Positions 32,849 through 43,096 of a DNA stretch of 64,000 nt are shown piece by piece (the first letter of the stretch is position 1; each line of letters starts with the position of its first letter). The DNA comes from Novosphingobium fuchskuhlense. GTDB taxonomy: Bacteria > Pseudomonadota > Alphaproteobacteria > Sphingomonadales > Sphingomonadaceae. The notes under the pieces are model-generated. The model was not told where the DNA came from and did no database searches. It worked only from the letters and a program-made list of their open reading frames with translations. The translations under genes and the position numbers were made by a program. Location: positions 62,001-126,000 of the forward strand of contig NZ_KQ954244.1 of NCBI RefSeq assembly GCF_001519075.1. Reading direction: 5' to 3'.

Positions 32849-34275
32849 CACGCCGTCTTCGGGAGTTCGCCGGAGATGTACTTGTCCATCGTGCGGTGGA
32901 ACTGGCGGATGCGCGTTTCCTGATAGTGGCCGAGCTCGAGCTTCTTGTTCTTGCTGGCCTTCATGCCCGCCTGCACATGCGGCAGGTTTTCCATATCCTG
33001 ATCGAACACGCCCGCGAGCGCCGCACCGATGAGATGGCTGGCGTAGGTGAAGGGCTGATCATCCGGGATCATGAACATCTCTGGCCCGCGCGCCGGCTTC
33101 TCGCCCTTTTGCGCGCGCATCAGGATGCGCACTTCCATCAGGCAGTGATCGGCATCCTTCCACGGCCGCCAGCGGTAGACGATGTTGGGCACGAAACCGC
33201 CCCAGGGCGACCAGTTGGGGAAGATGTTGTAGGTGAGGTTGTCGAGCATCTCGCTGTCCGAAGCCTCGGAGTAATCGTGCCCGTTCATCGCCGCGAAGCC
33301 TTCGCGGTTGGCCTGCGCCAGCACCTTGCGCGCGAGCAGCGGATCATCCGCATCGAAGCCCTTGAGGTCGGCCGGTTCGGCCGCGTTGCGACGGCCGCGC
33401 CCGTCGCCCGCACCAAGGAATTCCGCCAGCTTGTTGATCACATAGAGCTGGTCCTTGCCCTTGAGGTGGGGCGAGAGCGTGCCGTTGGGCGTGATCGCGC
33501 GGTTCATGTGATCGCCGTAGAGATCGTAGCGCGTGTTGGCGTCCGCCGTGAACGGCAGGATCTGCGGATGCGTGACGACCGAGTGCCATGCTTCCATGAA
33601 CGCCTCGGCAACCGCCTTCCAGTTGGCGGGCACCACGCGCGCGACCCACGCGCCGGTGGTGCATTCGTCGAGCCGCCAGTTGTCGTAATGCTCGATGCCC
33701 GGACCGACCCAGTCACGGAATGAGGGCAGGTCGTGGTTCTCGGTGACGAGGATGAAGCCCTGCCAGCGCTCGACCTTCAGTTCGGGGAGCGAGAGGTCCT
33801 TGTCTTCCAGATGCTTAAAATCCCACGAGCAGGGGATTTCCTTGAGGCTGCCGTCGTTGTTCCAGGTGAAGCCGTGGAACGGGCAGCGCAGGTTGATCGA
33901 GCGCCCGCTTTCGATCCTGAGCTTGCGCCCGCGGTGGAGGCACACGTTGTAGAACGCGCGCACGCCGCCATCCTGCTGGCGGACCAGCAGGAACGACTTG
34001 TCATTGATCTCGTAGACCACCGTGTCGCCGGGATCGGGCATATCCTCTTCACGCGCGGCAAACTGCCACACATTGGGCCACATCTTCTCGTCTTCCAGCG
34101 CCTTGAACGCGGGGCTGGTGTAGCGATCCGGATCGAGCGGATCATCGCCCAGCTCCTGCGTCGATTCCATCACCAGATAGTCCGGCGCCGGGCGCGTATC
34201 GACGGCGAGCATGTCGGTATAGGTGATGCCCGGGCAGCGGTCCGAGCGGTCGATCTGGGGGTCAATATCAGCCAT
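32848..34275 (-). CDS. Rieske non-heme iron oxygenase, alpha subunit
   Basis: 475-residue catalytic subunit. Rieske ligands are C112-x-H114 (CLHRGRK) and C131-x2-H134 (CPFHGFTW); the iron motif is E228-A-W-H231-x4-H236, with Trp instead of the usual Tyr before the first His. N-terminal GITYTDMLAVDT pairs it with the oxygenase at 23348. It leads the operon with two SDRs. A GFA-family gene lies 131 bases upstream on the same strand. If the enzyme demethylates its substrate, formaldehyde would be released, which would explain that neighbour; this is inference. Confidence 0.92.
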   Translation of the reverse strand: MADIDPQIDRSDRCPGITYTDMLAVDTRPAPDYLVMESTQELGDDPLDPDRYTSPAFKALEDEKMWPNVWQFAAREEDMPDPGDTVVYEINDKSFLLVRQQDGGVRAFYNVCLHRGRKLRIESGRSINLRCPFHGFTWNNDGSLKEIPCSWDFKHLEDKDLSLPELKVERWQGFILVTENHDLPSFRDWVGPGIEHYDNWRLDECTTGAWVARVVPANWKAVAEAFMEAWHSVVTHPQILPFTADANTRYDLYGDHMNRAITPNGTLSPHLKGKDQLYVINKLAEFLGAGDGRGRRNAAEPADLKGFDADDPLLARKVLAQANREGFAAMNGHDYSEASDSEMLDNLTYNIFPNWSPWGGFVPNIVYRWRPWKDADHCLMEVRILMRAQKGEKPARGPEMFMIPDDQPFTYASHLIGAALAGVFDQDMENLPHVQAGMKASKNKKLELGHYQETRIRQFHRTMDKYISGELPKTA

Positions 34276-34406
34276 GGCGGGTCCTGATTGTGGGCGGCGT
34301 CGACAGGGCCGGGCAGGCCCTACCGCGCGCGCAGGTCTTGCACGCGCAGCATAATGCCATCGCGCCCGATGCCAACAAGCTGACGCATTGGATAGGAAGG
34401 GGGATT

Positions 34407-34835
34407 CTACTGCTTCTCCAGCAGCGCCGCGCCTTCGGGGATCACCACCCAGTCCTGCTTGCTGGTGGTCCAGAAATGGACGGTCGGCGCGAGGTCCTTC
34501 GGATCATCGAGCGTGCCCGCCTTGATGAAGATCATCCCCTGCGCCATCCCGTCAGGCGTTTCCGTGAAGACGGGTGAGCCGCACTTGGGGCAGAATTTGC
34601 GATAGACCGCGCGGCCCGCCTCGCTGCCGTCCTCGTACGTCGTGAGATCGCCGGACCGTTCGAGCGCGGCAAACGGCACGGCGACCAGCACCGAGAGCGC
34701 GGAACCGGCCTGCCGCTGGCAATGGCGGCAATGGCACACGCCGGTCAGCAGCGGTGGCCACGCGGTTTCATAGCGTACCGATCCGCAAAGGCATCCGCCC
34801 GTGCGCCGCTCGCCTGCCGTTTCCGTTTCGCTCAT
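34407..34835 (-). CDS. GFA-family (glutathione-dependent formaldehyde-activating-like) zinc protein
   Basis: 142-residue protein with the GFA/CENP-V fold. The zinc ligands are in GGCLCGSVRY (near residues 14-17), CHCRHCQ (near 34-39) and CPKCGSP (near 83-86). GGGAGA precedes the ATG at 34835. Many proteins with this fold have no proven role in formaldehyde chemistry, so the name is a family label. It lies between the acyl-CoA ligase (57-base gap) and the Rieske operon (131-base gap), all on the same strand. Confidence 0.88.
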   Translation of the reverse strand: MSETETAGERRTGGCLCGSVRYETAWPPLLTGVCHCRHCQRQAGSALSVLVAVPFAALERSGDLTTYEDGSEAGRAVYRKFCPKCGSPVFTETPDGMAQGMIFIKAGTLDDPKDLAPTVHFWTTSKQDWVVIPEGAALLEKQ

Positions 34836-34892
34836 CGTCCCGTCTCCCTGTTCCTTGTCCTGTCCATCGCACAGCCTGTGCTGCGCGCCATC

Positions 34893-36644
34893 TCACGTTT
34901 CTGCCAGCACGGAATCCGTCAGCATGGCCTTGAGCTCGCCCTTCAGGATCTTGCCGTTGGCGTTGCGCGGCAAGCTCTCCGCGATGAAAGCGATCCGCAC
35001 CGGGACCTTGAAACCGGCCAGCCGCGCAGCAACGAAGGCCTTGAGTTCGTCCTCGCCTGCCTCCGTCCCGGGCGCGAGACAGACCACCGCCGCCGGTTCC
35101 TCGCCCAGCGTGCGGTGGGGCACGCCCACCAGCGCCGCGTCGGTAACGGCGGGATGCTCGTAGAGCACGTTCTCGACCTCGATCGAATAGATGTTCTCGC
35201 CGCCGCGGATGATCACGTCCTTGGCGCGGTCGACGATGGTGCAGAAGCCTTCGTCGTCGAGCTTTGCCAGATCACCGGTGCGCACCCAGCCATCGACGAA
35301 TGTCTGTGCACTCGCTTCCGGCCGGTTCCAGTAGCCCGCAACGATCATCGGGCCGCTCGCCCAAAGCTCGCCGACCGTGTTTGGCGGCAGCACGGTGACC
35401 CCGTCGTCGGCGCGGATTTCCAGCGACGCGACAGGGGCTGCCGGGCCGCAGCTGGAGGGCCGGTTGAGGTAATCCTCGGCCATATGGTGCGTCACCGTGG
35501 CACTGGTTTCCGTCATGCCCCAACCGTTGCCGGGGAGCGCGCCGAAGGTCTGCCAGATCGCCGAGACGAGTTCCGGTGCGGAGGGCGCGCCGCCATAGGC
35601 GATGGCCTCAAGGCTGGAGAGATCGAACTTGTGCCGATCAGGGTGCTCGATCAGCTGCCACGCGATGAAGGGCACGCCGCCGGTCATCGTCACGCGCTCC
35701 TGCTCGATCAGGCGCATCGCTTCCAGCGTATCCCACTTGTGGAGCAGCACGAGACGGCTGCCGCCCGCCAGCGAGCCCATCAGCGTCGCCGAGAAGGCAG
35801 TGGCATGGAAGAAGGGAACGGCCAGCAGGATCACGCGGGGGCGCGGCTCGGGCAGCCCCTCGCCGCGTCGCCTTGCCGATTGCGCGCCGCTCCACGCGCT
35901 GGTCATGATGTTGGTGGCCAAATTGCGGTGTGTGCCGAGCGCGCCCTTGGGCCGCCCGGTGGTGCCGCTGGTGTAGAAGATGCCGGCGGGATCATCGCTG
36001 GCGATTTCGGCCGGCGGCAGCTCGGCATCGGGCAGCGCGGGCCAACTCGCCGGCGCACCGATAAGGTCCTCCAGCCGCTCGGCGCCCTCGAGCGGACCCG
36101 AGGCGCGGGAGACGACCACGTTCTGCAGCGGCAGGCCAGCGGCCTGCGGGGCAATCCGCATCCACCGGTCGGCATCGGCGATCAGCAGCTTTGCACCACT
36201 GTCCTCCAGCGCGAACGCCAGTTCCTCGCCCGTCCACCAGGCGTTGAGCGGCACGATGATGGCGCCCAGCGCGCAGACGGCCATGAAGGCGACCGGCCAT
36301 TCCGGCAGGTTGCGCATGGCCAGCGCCACGCGGTCACCCTTGCCCACCCCGCGCGCGGCCAGCGCCGCCATCAGCGCCGCGACGGCGCGGTGGAACGCAT
36401 CGAAACTCACGCGCTCCTCACCGTAGACGAGGAAATCGGCCGCCCCATGGGTGCGCGCCGCCGCCAGAACGCCGCGCAGATCGGGCAGCGCGTTCTTCCA
36501 CGCCCGCGTCGGCACGCCGCGGATCATCACGGTCTCCATCTCGAATGGCATGCCCGGCGCGCACAGCTCCTCGCGGATCTGGGCGAGCGTGTGGACAGGC
36601 CAGCCGGCAGGAATCGTGGGCAGCGCAGCGGTGATTTCAGTCAT
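34893..36644 (-). CDS. AMP-dependent acyl-CoA synthetase/ligase
   Basis: 583-residue ANL-superfamily enzyme. P-loop motif YTSGTTGRPKG is at residues 224-234, GWGMTETS is the adenylate-binding motif, GDLAK and RGGENIYS follow, and the catalytic Lys565 is in NANGKILK. It activates a carboxylic acid to an acyl-CoA through an acyl-AMP. GAGGAT lies before the ATG at 36644. In a polycyclic catabolic island it would activate a side-chain or ring-opened carboxylate. It is divergent from the acyl-CoA module at 36877-43018, which contains a second ligase. Confidence 0.92.
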   Translation of the reverse strand: MTEITAALPTIPAGWPVHTLAQIREELCAPGMPFEMETVMIRGVPTRAWKNALPDLRGVLAAARTHGAADFLVYGEERVSFDAFHRAVAALMAALAARGVGKGDRVALAMRNLPEWPVAFMAVCALGAIIVPLNAWWTGEELAFALEDSGAKLLIADADRWMRIAPQAAGLPLQNVVVSRASGPLEGAERLEDLIGAPASWPALPDAELPPAEIASDDPAGIFYTSGTTGRPKGALGTHRNLATNIMTSAWSGAQSARRRGEGLPEPRPRVILLAVPFFHATAFSATLMGSLAGGSRLVLLHKWDTLEAMRLIEQERVTMTGGVPFIAWQLIEHPDRHKFDLSSLEAIAYGGAPSAPELVSAIWQTFGALPGNGWGMTETSATVTHHMAEDYLNRPSSCGPAAPVASLEIRADDGVTVLPPNTVGELWASGPMIVAGYWNRPEASAQTFVDGWVRTGDLAKLDDEGFCTIVDRAKDVIIRGGENIYSIEVENVLYEHPAVTDAALVGVPHRTLGEEPAAVVCLAPGTEAGEDELKAFVAARLAGFKVPVRIAFIAESLPRNANGKILKGELKAMLTDSVLAET

Positions 36645-36876
36645 GGCATCCTCATGGGCTCCGCTCGTTCCGGCGGTGCCTTCCCTGGTGCGCGAGACTA
36701 GTCACCGGCCTGCCTCGCAGCAAGGGGGCCGAAACGCGCGGATGCCGTAGCGGAAGGCACGAAATCCGGCGGAATTGCTGCATTTTTTCGCGTTGACTTG
36801 CCTCGCAAAGCGCTTCCCTGATCTCCGATCATGACCTAATCCGATCCAATAAGAGGATTCGCGAAAGGGACAGGAT
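36645..36876. promoter_or_regulatory. Divergent promoter region of the acyl-CoA genes
   Basis: 232 bases between the ligase (minus) and the thioesterase-led operon (plus). TTGACT occurs at 36793-36798 on the plus strand as a possible -35 element, without a matching -10 at proper spacing. AAAGGGA at 36864-36870 is the ribosome site for the TTG start at 36877. Confidence 0.35.
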
Positions 36877-37710
36877 TTGCCGGAAGCCGAGCACCCGGAG
36901 ACCGTCATTGCGGCACCGGCCGAAGCCGAAATGGGCTTCGGCGCGCTCGCTGCGCGGCTTGAGCCGATCGGCGATGGGCGTTTCAGGCTGGATGGTGCGT
37001 CAGGCTGGATGCAGGGCCGCACGATGTATGGCGGCGCGGCGGCCTTCATCGCCTATTCCGCCGCGAAGCTGGCGTTCCCCGATCTCCCCCCGCTGCGCGC
37101 CGCCCAAGTCGGCTTCGTCGCGCCGGTCGGCGAGCATCTCGAAGTAGAGGTGGTCATGCTCCGGCAGGGCCGCAGCGTTGCCCAGGTCGAAACCTCGCTG
37201 CTGTGCGACGGCGCGGTTGCCCAGCGCACGCTCTGGCTGTTCGGTGCGGGGCGGGAGAGCAACGGCAGCGTGCCCGCCGCCGTGCTGACAAACCTCGTCC
37301 AGCCCGAAGATTCCCCCCGCCTCACCGCGAACGACATGGCACCTGCCTTCACCGCGCGGATGGACATGCGCCGTGCCGATCCGCCCGGCGGCTCGCCCCC
37401 CGGCACGATCCGCCGCTGGGTGCGCCTCAAGGACCGGGCAGGGCTTGATCCCGTCGGCGAACTCGTCGGCATCGGCGATGCACTGCCCCCCGGCTCCGCC
37501 CGCGCGATGGAGCGGATGGGCCCGATCAGTTCGATCACCTGGGCGCTGACCATGCTGGGCGAAGTGCCACCCACCCGCGAAGGCTGGTGGCTGCTCGAAA
37601 CCGCCTCCAACCACATGGGGCACGGCTTCAGCAGCGAGACCCTGCGCCTGTGGAACAGCGACGGCGTGGCGGTGATGCACGGCCTGCAATCGGTGGCGGT
37701 GTTCGGATGA
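36877..37710 (+). CDS. Acyl-CoA thioesterase (TesB-like double hotdog)
   Basis: 277-residue protein of the 4HBT_3/TesB-like group. The N-terminal half has the hotdog segment MYGGAAAFIAYSAAK; the C-terminal half has TREGWWLLETASNHMGHGFSS, the typical start of the second hotdog helix. It hydrolyses acyl-CoA to acid plus CoA. The start is TTG at 36877 with AAAGGGA upstream. The stop overlaps the next gene by ATGA. First gene of a five-gene operon of acyl-CoA metabolism. Confidence 0.84.
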   Translation: MPEAEHPETVIAAPAEAEMGFGALAARLEPIGDGRFRLDGASGWMQGRTMYGGAAAFIAYSAAKLAFPDLPPLRAAQVGFVAPVGEHLEVEVVMLRQGRSVAQVETSLLCDGAVAQRTLWLFGAGRESNGSVPAAVLTNLVQPEDSPRLTANDMAPAFTARMDMRRADPPGGSPPGTIRRWVRLKDRAGLDPVGELVGIGDALPPGSARAMERMGPISSITWALTMLGEVPPTREGWWLLETASNHMGHGFSSETLRLWNSDGVAVMHGLQSVAVFG

Positions 37711-38933
37711 TCCCGATAGCCGATCCTGCCGCCCACGGCTTCGATCCCGCCCGCCTCGCGCGGATCGGTGCGTTCCTCGAGGAACGCTATGTCGCCCCCG
37801 GCCTCATCCCCCATGCCGACCTGCTGATCGCACGCGAGGGCCAGCCGGTCCTCCGCTTCACCACCGGCAAGGCCCGCGCCGACGGCACGCCGCTGGGGCA
37901 GGATGCACTTTTCCGCATCGCCTCGATGACAAAGCCACTTACCAGCCTGGCCTTCATGATACTGCTGGAGGAAGGCAAGGTCGCGCTCGACGATCCCGTC
38001 ACCAAGGTGATCCCCGAGTTCGCCGGGCTTGGCATTTACAATGGCGGCGGCGGCGATGCGCCGTTCTTCCCCACGCGCGCCGCGACAAGCCCGATGCGCA
38101 TGGTGGACCTGCTGACGCACATGTCGGGCCTGACCTACGGCATCCAGAACCGCACCAATGTCGATGCGGCCTACCGCAAGGGGCGGCTCGATGGCCATGC
38201 CTCGCTGCCCGGCAACGATCACTTCATTGCCGAACTCGCGAAGCTGCCGCTGGAGTTCGATCCAGGCACGGGCTGGAACTACTCGGTCAGCACAGACGTG
38301 CTGGGCGTGGTGGTGGCGCGCCTTTCCGGCATGAGCCTCGGCGAATTCCTTGGGCAGAGGATTTTCGGCCCGCTCGGCATGACCGATACCGGCTTCCATT
38401 GCCCGCCCGAAAAGGCCCACCGCCTCACCGACAGCTGGGCGTGGACCCCGCTGGGCGCACCCACGCTGATCGATCATGCGGAAAGCTCCAACACGTTGCG
38501 CGCGCCCCGCTTCGAAAGCGGCGGCGGCGGTCTGCTTTCCACAACTGCCGACTACCATCGCTTCTGTGCCGCGCTGGCGAACGGTGGTGTTCCGCTGATC
38601 TCGCCCAAGACGCTTGCCCTGATGACGGCGAACCACCTCCCCGGCGGCGCGGACCTGACGACGCTTTCGCGCGCGCTGTTCAGCGAATCCGGCAATGCGG
38701 GCGTCGGCTTCGGCCTTGGCTTCGGCGTGGTGGTCGATCCTGCCAGGACGCTGATTCCCGGCACCAAGGGTGAATTCCACTGGGGCGGCATCCATTCCAC
38801 CGCCTTCTTCGTCGATCCGGTCGAAAGGCTGCATGTGATCTTCATGACGCAGCTTTTCCCCTCTTCAGCCTACCCCATCCGCCGCCAGCTCAAGACGCTG
38901 GTCTATTCGGCGATGACGCACAGTAACGCCTGA
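37707..38933 (+). CDS. Serine hydrolase with beta-lactamase fold (family VIII esterase-like)
   Basis: 408-residue hydrolase of the class C beta-lactamase/esterase family. The nucleophile Ser73 and base Lys76 are in SMTK, Tyr192 is in NYSVS, and HWGG stands near the C-terminus in place of the KTG motif of lactamases. No signal peptide is seen, so it is probably cytoplasmic. Family VIII esterases cleave short-chain esters and lactones, which would suit opening of a lactone or removal of an acyl group. It is coupled by ATGA to the thioesterase. Confidence 0.87.
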   Translation: MIPIADPAAHGFDPARLARIGAFLEERYVAPGLIPHADLLIAREGQPVLRFTTGKARADGTPLGQDALFRIASMTKPLTSLAFMILLEEGKVALDDPVTKVIPEFAGLGIYNGGGGDAPFFPTRAATSPMRMVDLLTHMSGLTYGIQNRTNVDAAYRKGRLDGHASLPGNDHFIAELAKLPLEFDPGTGWNYSVSTDVLGVVVARLSGMSLGEFLGQRIFGPLGMTDTGFHCPPEKAHRLTDSWAWTPLGAPTLIDHAESSNTLRAPRFESGGGGLLSTTADYHRFCAALANGGVPLISPKTLALMTANHLPGGADLTTLSRALFSESGNAGVGFGLGFGVVVDPARTLIPGTKGEFHWGGIHSTAFFVDPVERLHVIFMTQLFPSSAYPIRRQLKTLVYSAMTHSNA

Positions 38934-38971
38934 ATTTTGGCACGCCTGACATCTTCGAAGGAGACACCGCA

Positions 38972-40228
38972 ATGTCCGATCCCATCCCCGGCGCCAAGGA
39001 CCACATCGACACCGCACGCAAGCTCGCCGCGACGATCGACGATATTCCGGCCGACACCGCGCTGCTGCCGGTGAACAAGGTCGGCGTGATCGGCGCAGGG
39101 ACCATGGGCGGCGGCATCACGATGAACTTCCTGACGGCCGGCATCCCCGTCACCATCGTCGAGATGACGCAGGAAGCCCTGGACCGCGGCGTCGCCACGA
39201 TGCGCCGCAACTACGAAAACACCGTGAAGCGGGGCAAGATGGAGGCCGCCCTTGCCGAAGCCGCGATGGGCCGCCTGACGCCGACGCTCGATTTCAATGC
39301 CCTCGCCGACGCCGATCTGGTGATCGAGGCGGTCTACGAGAGCATGGACGTGAAGAAGGAGGTGTTCGGCAAGCTCGATGCCATCGTGAAACCCGGAGCA
39401 ATCCTGGCGAGCAACACCAGCTACCTCGATGTGAACGCCATCGGCGCCAGCACGAAGCGCCCCGAAGCGGTGCTTGGCATGCACTTCTTCTCACCCGCCA
39501 ACGTGATGAAGCTGCTCGAAGTCGTGCGTGGGTCGGCGACGGCCAAGAACGTCCTCGCGACGGTGATGGCGCTGGCCGTCAAGATCGGGAAGGTCCCGGT
39601 CGTCTCGGGCGTGTGCCACGGCTTCATCGGCAACCGCATGCTGAGCAAACGGCAGGAACAGGCCAATGCCCTCATCATGGAAGGTGCGGACTTCGCCGAT
39701 GTCGATAACGCCCTGCTGGAGTTCGGCTTTCCAATGGGGCCATTTCAGATGGCGGACCTCGCCGGGCTCGACATCGGTTGGCACCGCGATCCGGCCCGCA
39801 TCGAAACGCTGCGCGAGGCGCTTTGCGCGCTGGGCCGTTGGGGCCAGAAGACCGGCAAGGGCTTCTACGACTACGACGAGAACCGCCAGCGCACGCCGAG
39901 CGAAGTCACGCGCGGCCTGATTGCCGAATGGGCCGCCAAGGCCGGGAAACCGCAGCGCAAGATCGACGCGGCAGAGATCCTCGAGCGTCTGCTCTATCCG
40001 ATGATCAGCGAAGGTGCGCTGATCCTTGAAGAAGGCATTTCGCAGCGCGCGTCCGATATCGATACCGTCTGGCTCAACGGTTACGGCTGGCCGGCGTGGA
40101 CCGGCGGCCCGATGTTCTGGGCCAGCCACATCGGCCTCGCCACGGTCGTCGCAGGCCTTGAAAAGCATGGCCTCCCCGTCGCCCCGCTGCTCGCCCGGAA
40201 GGCGGCAGCCGGCGAAGCCTTCGACTGA
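38972..40228 (+). CDS. 3-hydroxyacyl-CoA dehydrogenase
   Basis: 418-residue enzyme of beta-oxidation. NAD-binding motif GAGTMG is at residues 41-46; SNTSYLDV and [11 protein letters not shown] supply the catalytic Asn/His region, and two C-terminal HAD domains follow ([18 protein letters not shown], then the [16 protein letters not shown] region). The unfused form lacks the hydratase domain of FadB. It oxidises a (3S)-hydroxyacyl-CoA to the 3-ketoacyl-CoA used by the thiolase downstream. GAAGGAG precedes the ATG. No enoyl-CoA hydratase or acyl-CoA dehydrogenase is in this operon; those steps must come from elsewhere. Confidence 0.93.
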   Translation: MSDPIPGAKDHIDTARKLAATIDDIPADTALLPVNKVGVIGAGTMGGGITMNFLTAGIPVTIVEMTQEALDRGVATMRRNYENTVKRGKMEAALAEAAMGRLTPTLDFNALADADLVIEAVYESMDVKKEVFGKLDAIVKPGAILASNTSYLDVNAIGASTKRPEAVLGMHFFSPANVMKLLEVVRGSATAKNVLATVMALAVKIGKVPVVSGVCHGFIGNRMLSKRQEQANALIMEGADFADVDNALLEFGFPMGPFQMADLAGLDIGWHRDPARIETLREALCALGRWGQKTGKGFYDYDENRQRTPSEVTRGLIAEWAAKAGKPQRKIDAAEILERLLYPMISEGALILEEGISQRASDIDTVWLNGYGWPAWTGGPMFWASHIGLATVVAGLEKHGLPVAPLLARKAAAGEAFD

Positions 40229-40242
40229 GGACAGGAGCGGCC

Positions 40243-41850
40243 ATGCGCATCGAGGAGATCATCGAAAGCCCGTTCATCCCGCTGAGCGTGATCCTGCGCA
40301 CCCATGCGGCAAGGCGGGGCGACGCCATCGCGATGGCCGACGAGACGTCGTGGATTTCGTGGGGCGATCTCGACAGGATGCTCGACCGCGTGGCCGCCGC
40401 CCTCCAGCGCGAGGGGGTTCAGGCGAACGAACCCATCGCCATCGCGGCGAGCAACGCGGTGAACACCGGCCTCGCCTTTCTTGGGGCCCTGCGCGCCGGG
40501 GCGGTGGCAGCGCCGCTGACCTCGACGGCAGCCCCCGCCACCGTGCTGGCCATGCTGGCCGACAGCACGAGCCGCGTGTTGCTGCTCGACAAGGCCATGG
40601 CCGATGGCCTCGCGGGACTGCCCTTCCCCGAACACGTGAAGCGCGTCGCGCTCGATGACAGCGACGGGGGGCTCCCCTTCTCGCAGTGGATCGCGCCGGA
40701 AGGTGCCCAACCGGAAGAACGCCTCCCCCGTCCGGAAGACCCGTTCAACATCATCTATTCCTCGGGCACCACCGGCAGCCCCAAGGGCATCGTTCAATCG
40801 CACCAGATGCGCCACGAATATGTGCGCCGCGGGCTGGGCTCGGGCTTCGACGACAACAGCGCGACGATCTGCTCCACCCCGCTCTATTCGAACACCACGC
40901 TGGTCAGCTTCCTCCCCACCCTCACCGCGGCGGGCAAAGTGGTGCTGATGAAGAAGTTCGATGCGCGCGGCTTCCTCGAACTGTCGCAGCGCGAGCGTGT
41001 GACGCACGCCATGCTGGTGCCGGTGCAATACCGCCGGATCATGGAAGTGCCGGATTTCGACAGCTTCGATCTCTCCTCCTACCGGCTCAAGACCTGCACC
41101 TCCGCCCCCTTCCCCGCCTGGCTCAAGGCAGACGTGCTGAAGCGCTGGCCCGGCGGCCTTGTCGAAGGCTACGGCCTTACCGAAGGCGGCGCGACCACCA
41201 ACCTTGTCGCGCACGAATACCCGGACAAGCTCCACACGGTCGGCCGCCCCTCGCCCGGCCATGTCATCAAGATCATCGACGAGGAGGGCAACGAACTGCC
41301 CCAGGGCGAAGTGGGCGAGATCGTCGGCCGCTCTCCGATCATGATGAACGGATATCATGGCCAGCCCGCCAAGACGCGCGAGATGGAGTGGTTCGACAAG
41401 GACGGCAACCGCTATCTACGCCACGGCGATGTCGGCAAGTTCGACGAGGACGGCTTCCTCATCCTGATGGACCGCGCCAAGGACATGATCATCTCCGGCG
41501 GGTTCAACATCTACCCGACGGACCTTGAAGCCGAACTCACCCGCCAGAGCGCGGTGAAGGAGGCGGCCGTCGTCGGCATTCCTTCGGACCAGTGGGGCGA
41601 GACACCGCTCGCCGTGATCGTGCTGGCCGATCCTTCCGCGGATCCCGAAGCCATTCGTGCAGAGGCCAACCGTGCGCTCGGCAAGACGCAGCGCATCGCC
41701 CGCATCGAGGTGGTCGATGAACTGCCGCGCAACCCCATAGGCAAAGTGCTGAAGCGCGAACTTCGCGATCACTTCGGCGGAAACCCCATTGCCCAAGCCC
41801 CCGTCGCAGATTCCCCCATTCCCGATTCCAAGGAGAACACCCATGCGTGA
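40243..41850 (+). CDS. AMP-dependent acyl-CoA synthetase/ligase
   Basis: 535-residue ANL-superfamily ligase. [11 protein letters not shown] is at residues 172-182, YGLTEGG is the adenylate motif, HGDVGKFD and SGGFNIYP follow, and the catalytic Lys is in [10 protein letters not shown]. It starts 14 bases after the dehydrogenase, behind AGGAG, and its end overlaps the thiolase start by 8 bases. The last ~20 residues are rich in Pro and Ala and probably serve mainly because the frame contains the next gene's ribosome site. The substrate is a carboxylic acid of unknown structure; the operon indicates subsequent beta-oxidation. Confidence 0.92.
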   Translation: MRIEEIIESPFIPLSVILRTHAARRGDAIAMADETSWISWGDLDRMLDRVAAALQREGVQANEPIAIAASNAVNTGLAFLGALRAGAVAAPLTSTAAPATVLAMLADSTSRVLLLDKAMADGLAGLPFPEHVKRVALDDSDGGLPFSQWIAPEGAQPEERLPRPEDPFNIIYSSGTTGSPKGIVQSHQMRHEYVRRGLGSGFDDNSATICSTPLYSNTTLVSFLPTLTAAGKVVLMKKFDARGFLELSQRERVTHAMLVPVQYRRIMEVPDFDSFDLSSYRLKTCTSAPFPAWLKADVLKRWPGGLVEGYGLTEGGATTNLVAHEYPDKLHTVGRPSPGHVIKIIDEEGNELPQGEVGEIVGRSPIMMNGYHGQPAKTREMEWFDKDGNRYLRHGDVGKFDEDGFLILMDRAKDMIISGGFNIYPTDLEAELTRQSAVKEAAVVGIPSDQWGETPLAVIVLADPSADPEAIRAEANRALGKTQRIARIEVVDELPRNPIGKVLKRELRDHFGGNPIAQAPVADSPIPDSKENTHA

Positions 41851-43018
41851 TGCCGTAATCGTCGCTGCCGCCCGCACCCCCATCGGCCGCGCCTACAAGG
41901 GCGCGTTCAACACCACTGCCGGCGCCACGCTCGGCGCGCTCTCGCTCGAGGCCGCCGTGGCGCGCGCCGGGATCGAAGGCGGCGAGGTGGACGACGTGCT
42001 GTGGGGTTCGGCGCTCCAACAGGGCGCGCAGGCCGGCAACATCGCCCGCCAGGTCGCGCTTCGGGCCGGCCTCCCCGTCACCGTCTCGGGCATGAGCATG
42101 GACCGCCAGTGCTCATCGGGCCTGATGACCATTGCCACCGCCGCCAAGCAGATCATCGTCGACCGGATGGATGTGGTTGCCGCAGGCGGGCAGGAATCGA
42201 TCAGCCTCGTCCAGACCAAGGACATGCGCGTTGCCCCGGACCGGTCGCTCGTGGCCATGCATGGCGCGGTCTACATGCCGATGCTGCAAACCGCCGAAAC
42301 GGTCGGCAAGCGCTACAACATCAGCCGCGAGGCCTGCGACGAATACGCGCTCCAGTCGCAGCAGCGCACTGCCGCCGCGCAGGCTGCGGGCAAGTTCGAT
42401 GCCGAGATCGTGCCGACCACCAGCTCGATGGGCGTGCAGAACAAGGAGACCGGCGAGATCACGATGCAGGAGGTGCATCTCACCAAGGACGAGGGCAACC
42501 GCCCCTCGACCACCTTGGAAAATCTTCAGGCGCTCAAGCCTGTGATCGAGGGCGGGATCGTGACGGCAGGCAACGCCAGCCAGCTGTCTGACGGCTCCGC
42601 CGCCGTGGTGCTGATGGAAGCGGCCGTCGCCGCAAAGAAGGGCCTCACCCCGCTGGGCCGCTATGTCGGCATGGCCGCAGCAGGCACCGAGCCCGATGAA
42701 ATGGGCATCGGCCCGGTCTTCGCGGTCCCCGCCCTGCTGAAGCGCTTCGGCCTCAAGATGGATGACATCGGCCTGTGGGAACTGAACGAGGCTTTCGCGG
42801 TGCAGGTGCTCTACTGCCGCGACAAGCTGGGCATTCCGAACGAGCTGCTCAACGTCAACGGCGGGGCCATTTCCATCGGGCACCCCTATGGCATGACCGG
42901 CGCGCGCGGGGTCATGCATGCGCTGATCGAGGGCAAGCGCCGGGGCGCAAAGCATGTCGTCGTCACGATGTGCGTGGGCGGCGGCATGGGCGCGGCGGGG
43001 CTGTTCGAAGTCCTTTGA
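41843..43018 (+). CDS. Acetyl-CoA acyltransferase (thiolase)
   Basis: 391-residue degradative thiolase with the complete catalytic set: nucleophile Cys90 (DRQCSSG), His347 (GHPYGMTG) and Cys377 (MCVGGGMG). It cleaves 3-ketoacyl-CoA with CoA to acetyl-CoA and a shortened acyl-CoA. ATG at 41843 is preceded by AAGGAGA and overlaps the ligase stop by 8 bases. Last gene of the operon; a strong hairpin follows. It contrasts with the thiolase-like protein at 20301, which lacks the His. Confidence 0.94.
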   Translation: MRDAVIVAAARTPIGRAYKGAFNTTAGATLGALSLEAAVARAGIEGGEVDDVLWGSALQQGAQAGNIARQVALRAGLPVTVSGMSMDRQCSSGLMTIATAAKQIIVDRMDVVAAGGQESISLVQTKDMRVAPDRSLVAMHGAVYMPMLQTAETVGKRYNISREACDEYALQSQQRTAAAQAAGKFDAEIVPTTSSMGVQNKETGEITMQEVHLTKDEGNRPSTTLENLQALKPVIEGGIVTAGNASQLSDGSAAVVLMEAAVAAKKGLTPLGRYVGMAAAGTEPDEMGIGPVFAVPALLKRFGLKMDDIGLWELNEAFAVQVLYCRDKLGIPNELLNVNGGAISIGHPYGMTGARGVMHALIEGKRRGAKHVVVTMCVGGGMGAAGLFEVL

Positions 43019-43038
43019 GTCCCCGCGCTCAGACCATG

Positions 43039-43076
43039 AAAAAAGGGGCGCTGCCGGATAGCCGGCAGCGCCCCTT
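43039..43076. terminator. Bidirectional terminator between thiolase and RTX gene
   Basis: A perfect 15-bp stem (43043-43057 with 43062-43076, core aggggcgctgccgg) with a 4-base loop. The A-run at 43039-43044 gives a U-tract for the minus-strand RTX transcript; the plus side has only a short pyrimidine stretch. It serves both convergent genes. Confidence 0.85.
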
Positions 43077-43096
43077 CCTGTTTCAGGGCCGGATGA

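Noticed and set aside
37707..38933. Beta-lactamase antibiotic-resistance gene
   Set aside because: It lacks a signal peptide, has HWGG instead of a KTG motif, and sits in an acyl-CoA operon. A family VIII esterase is more likely.
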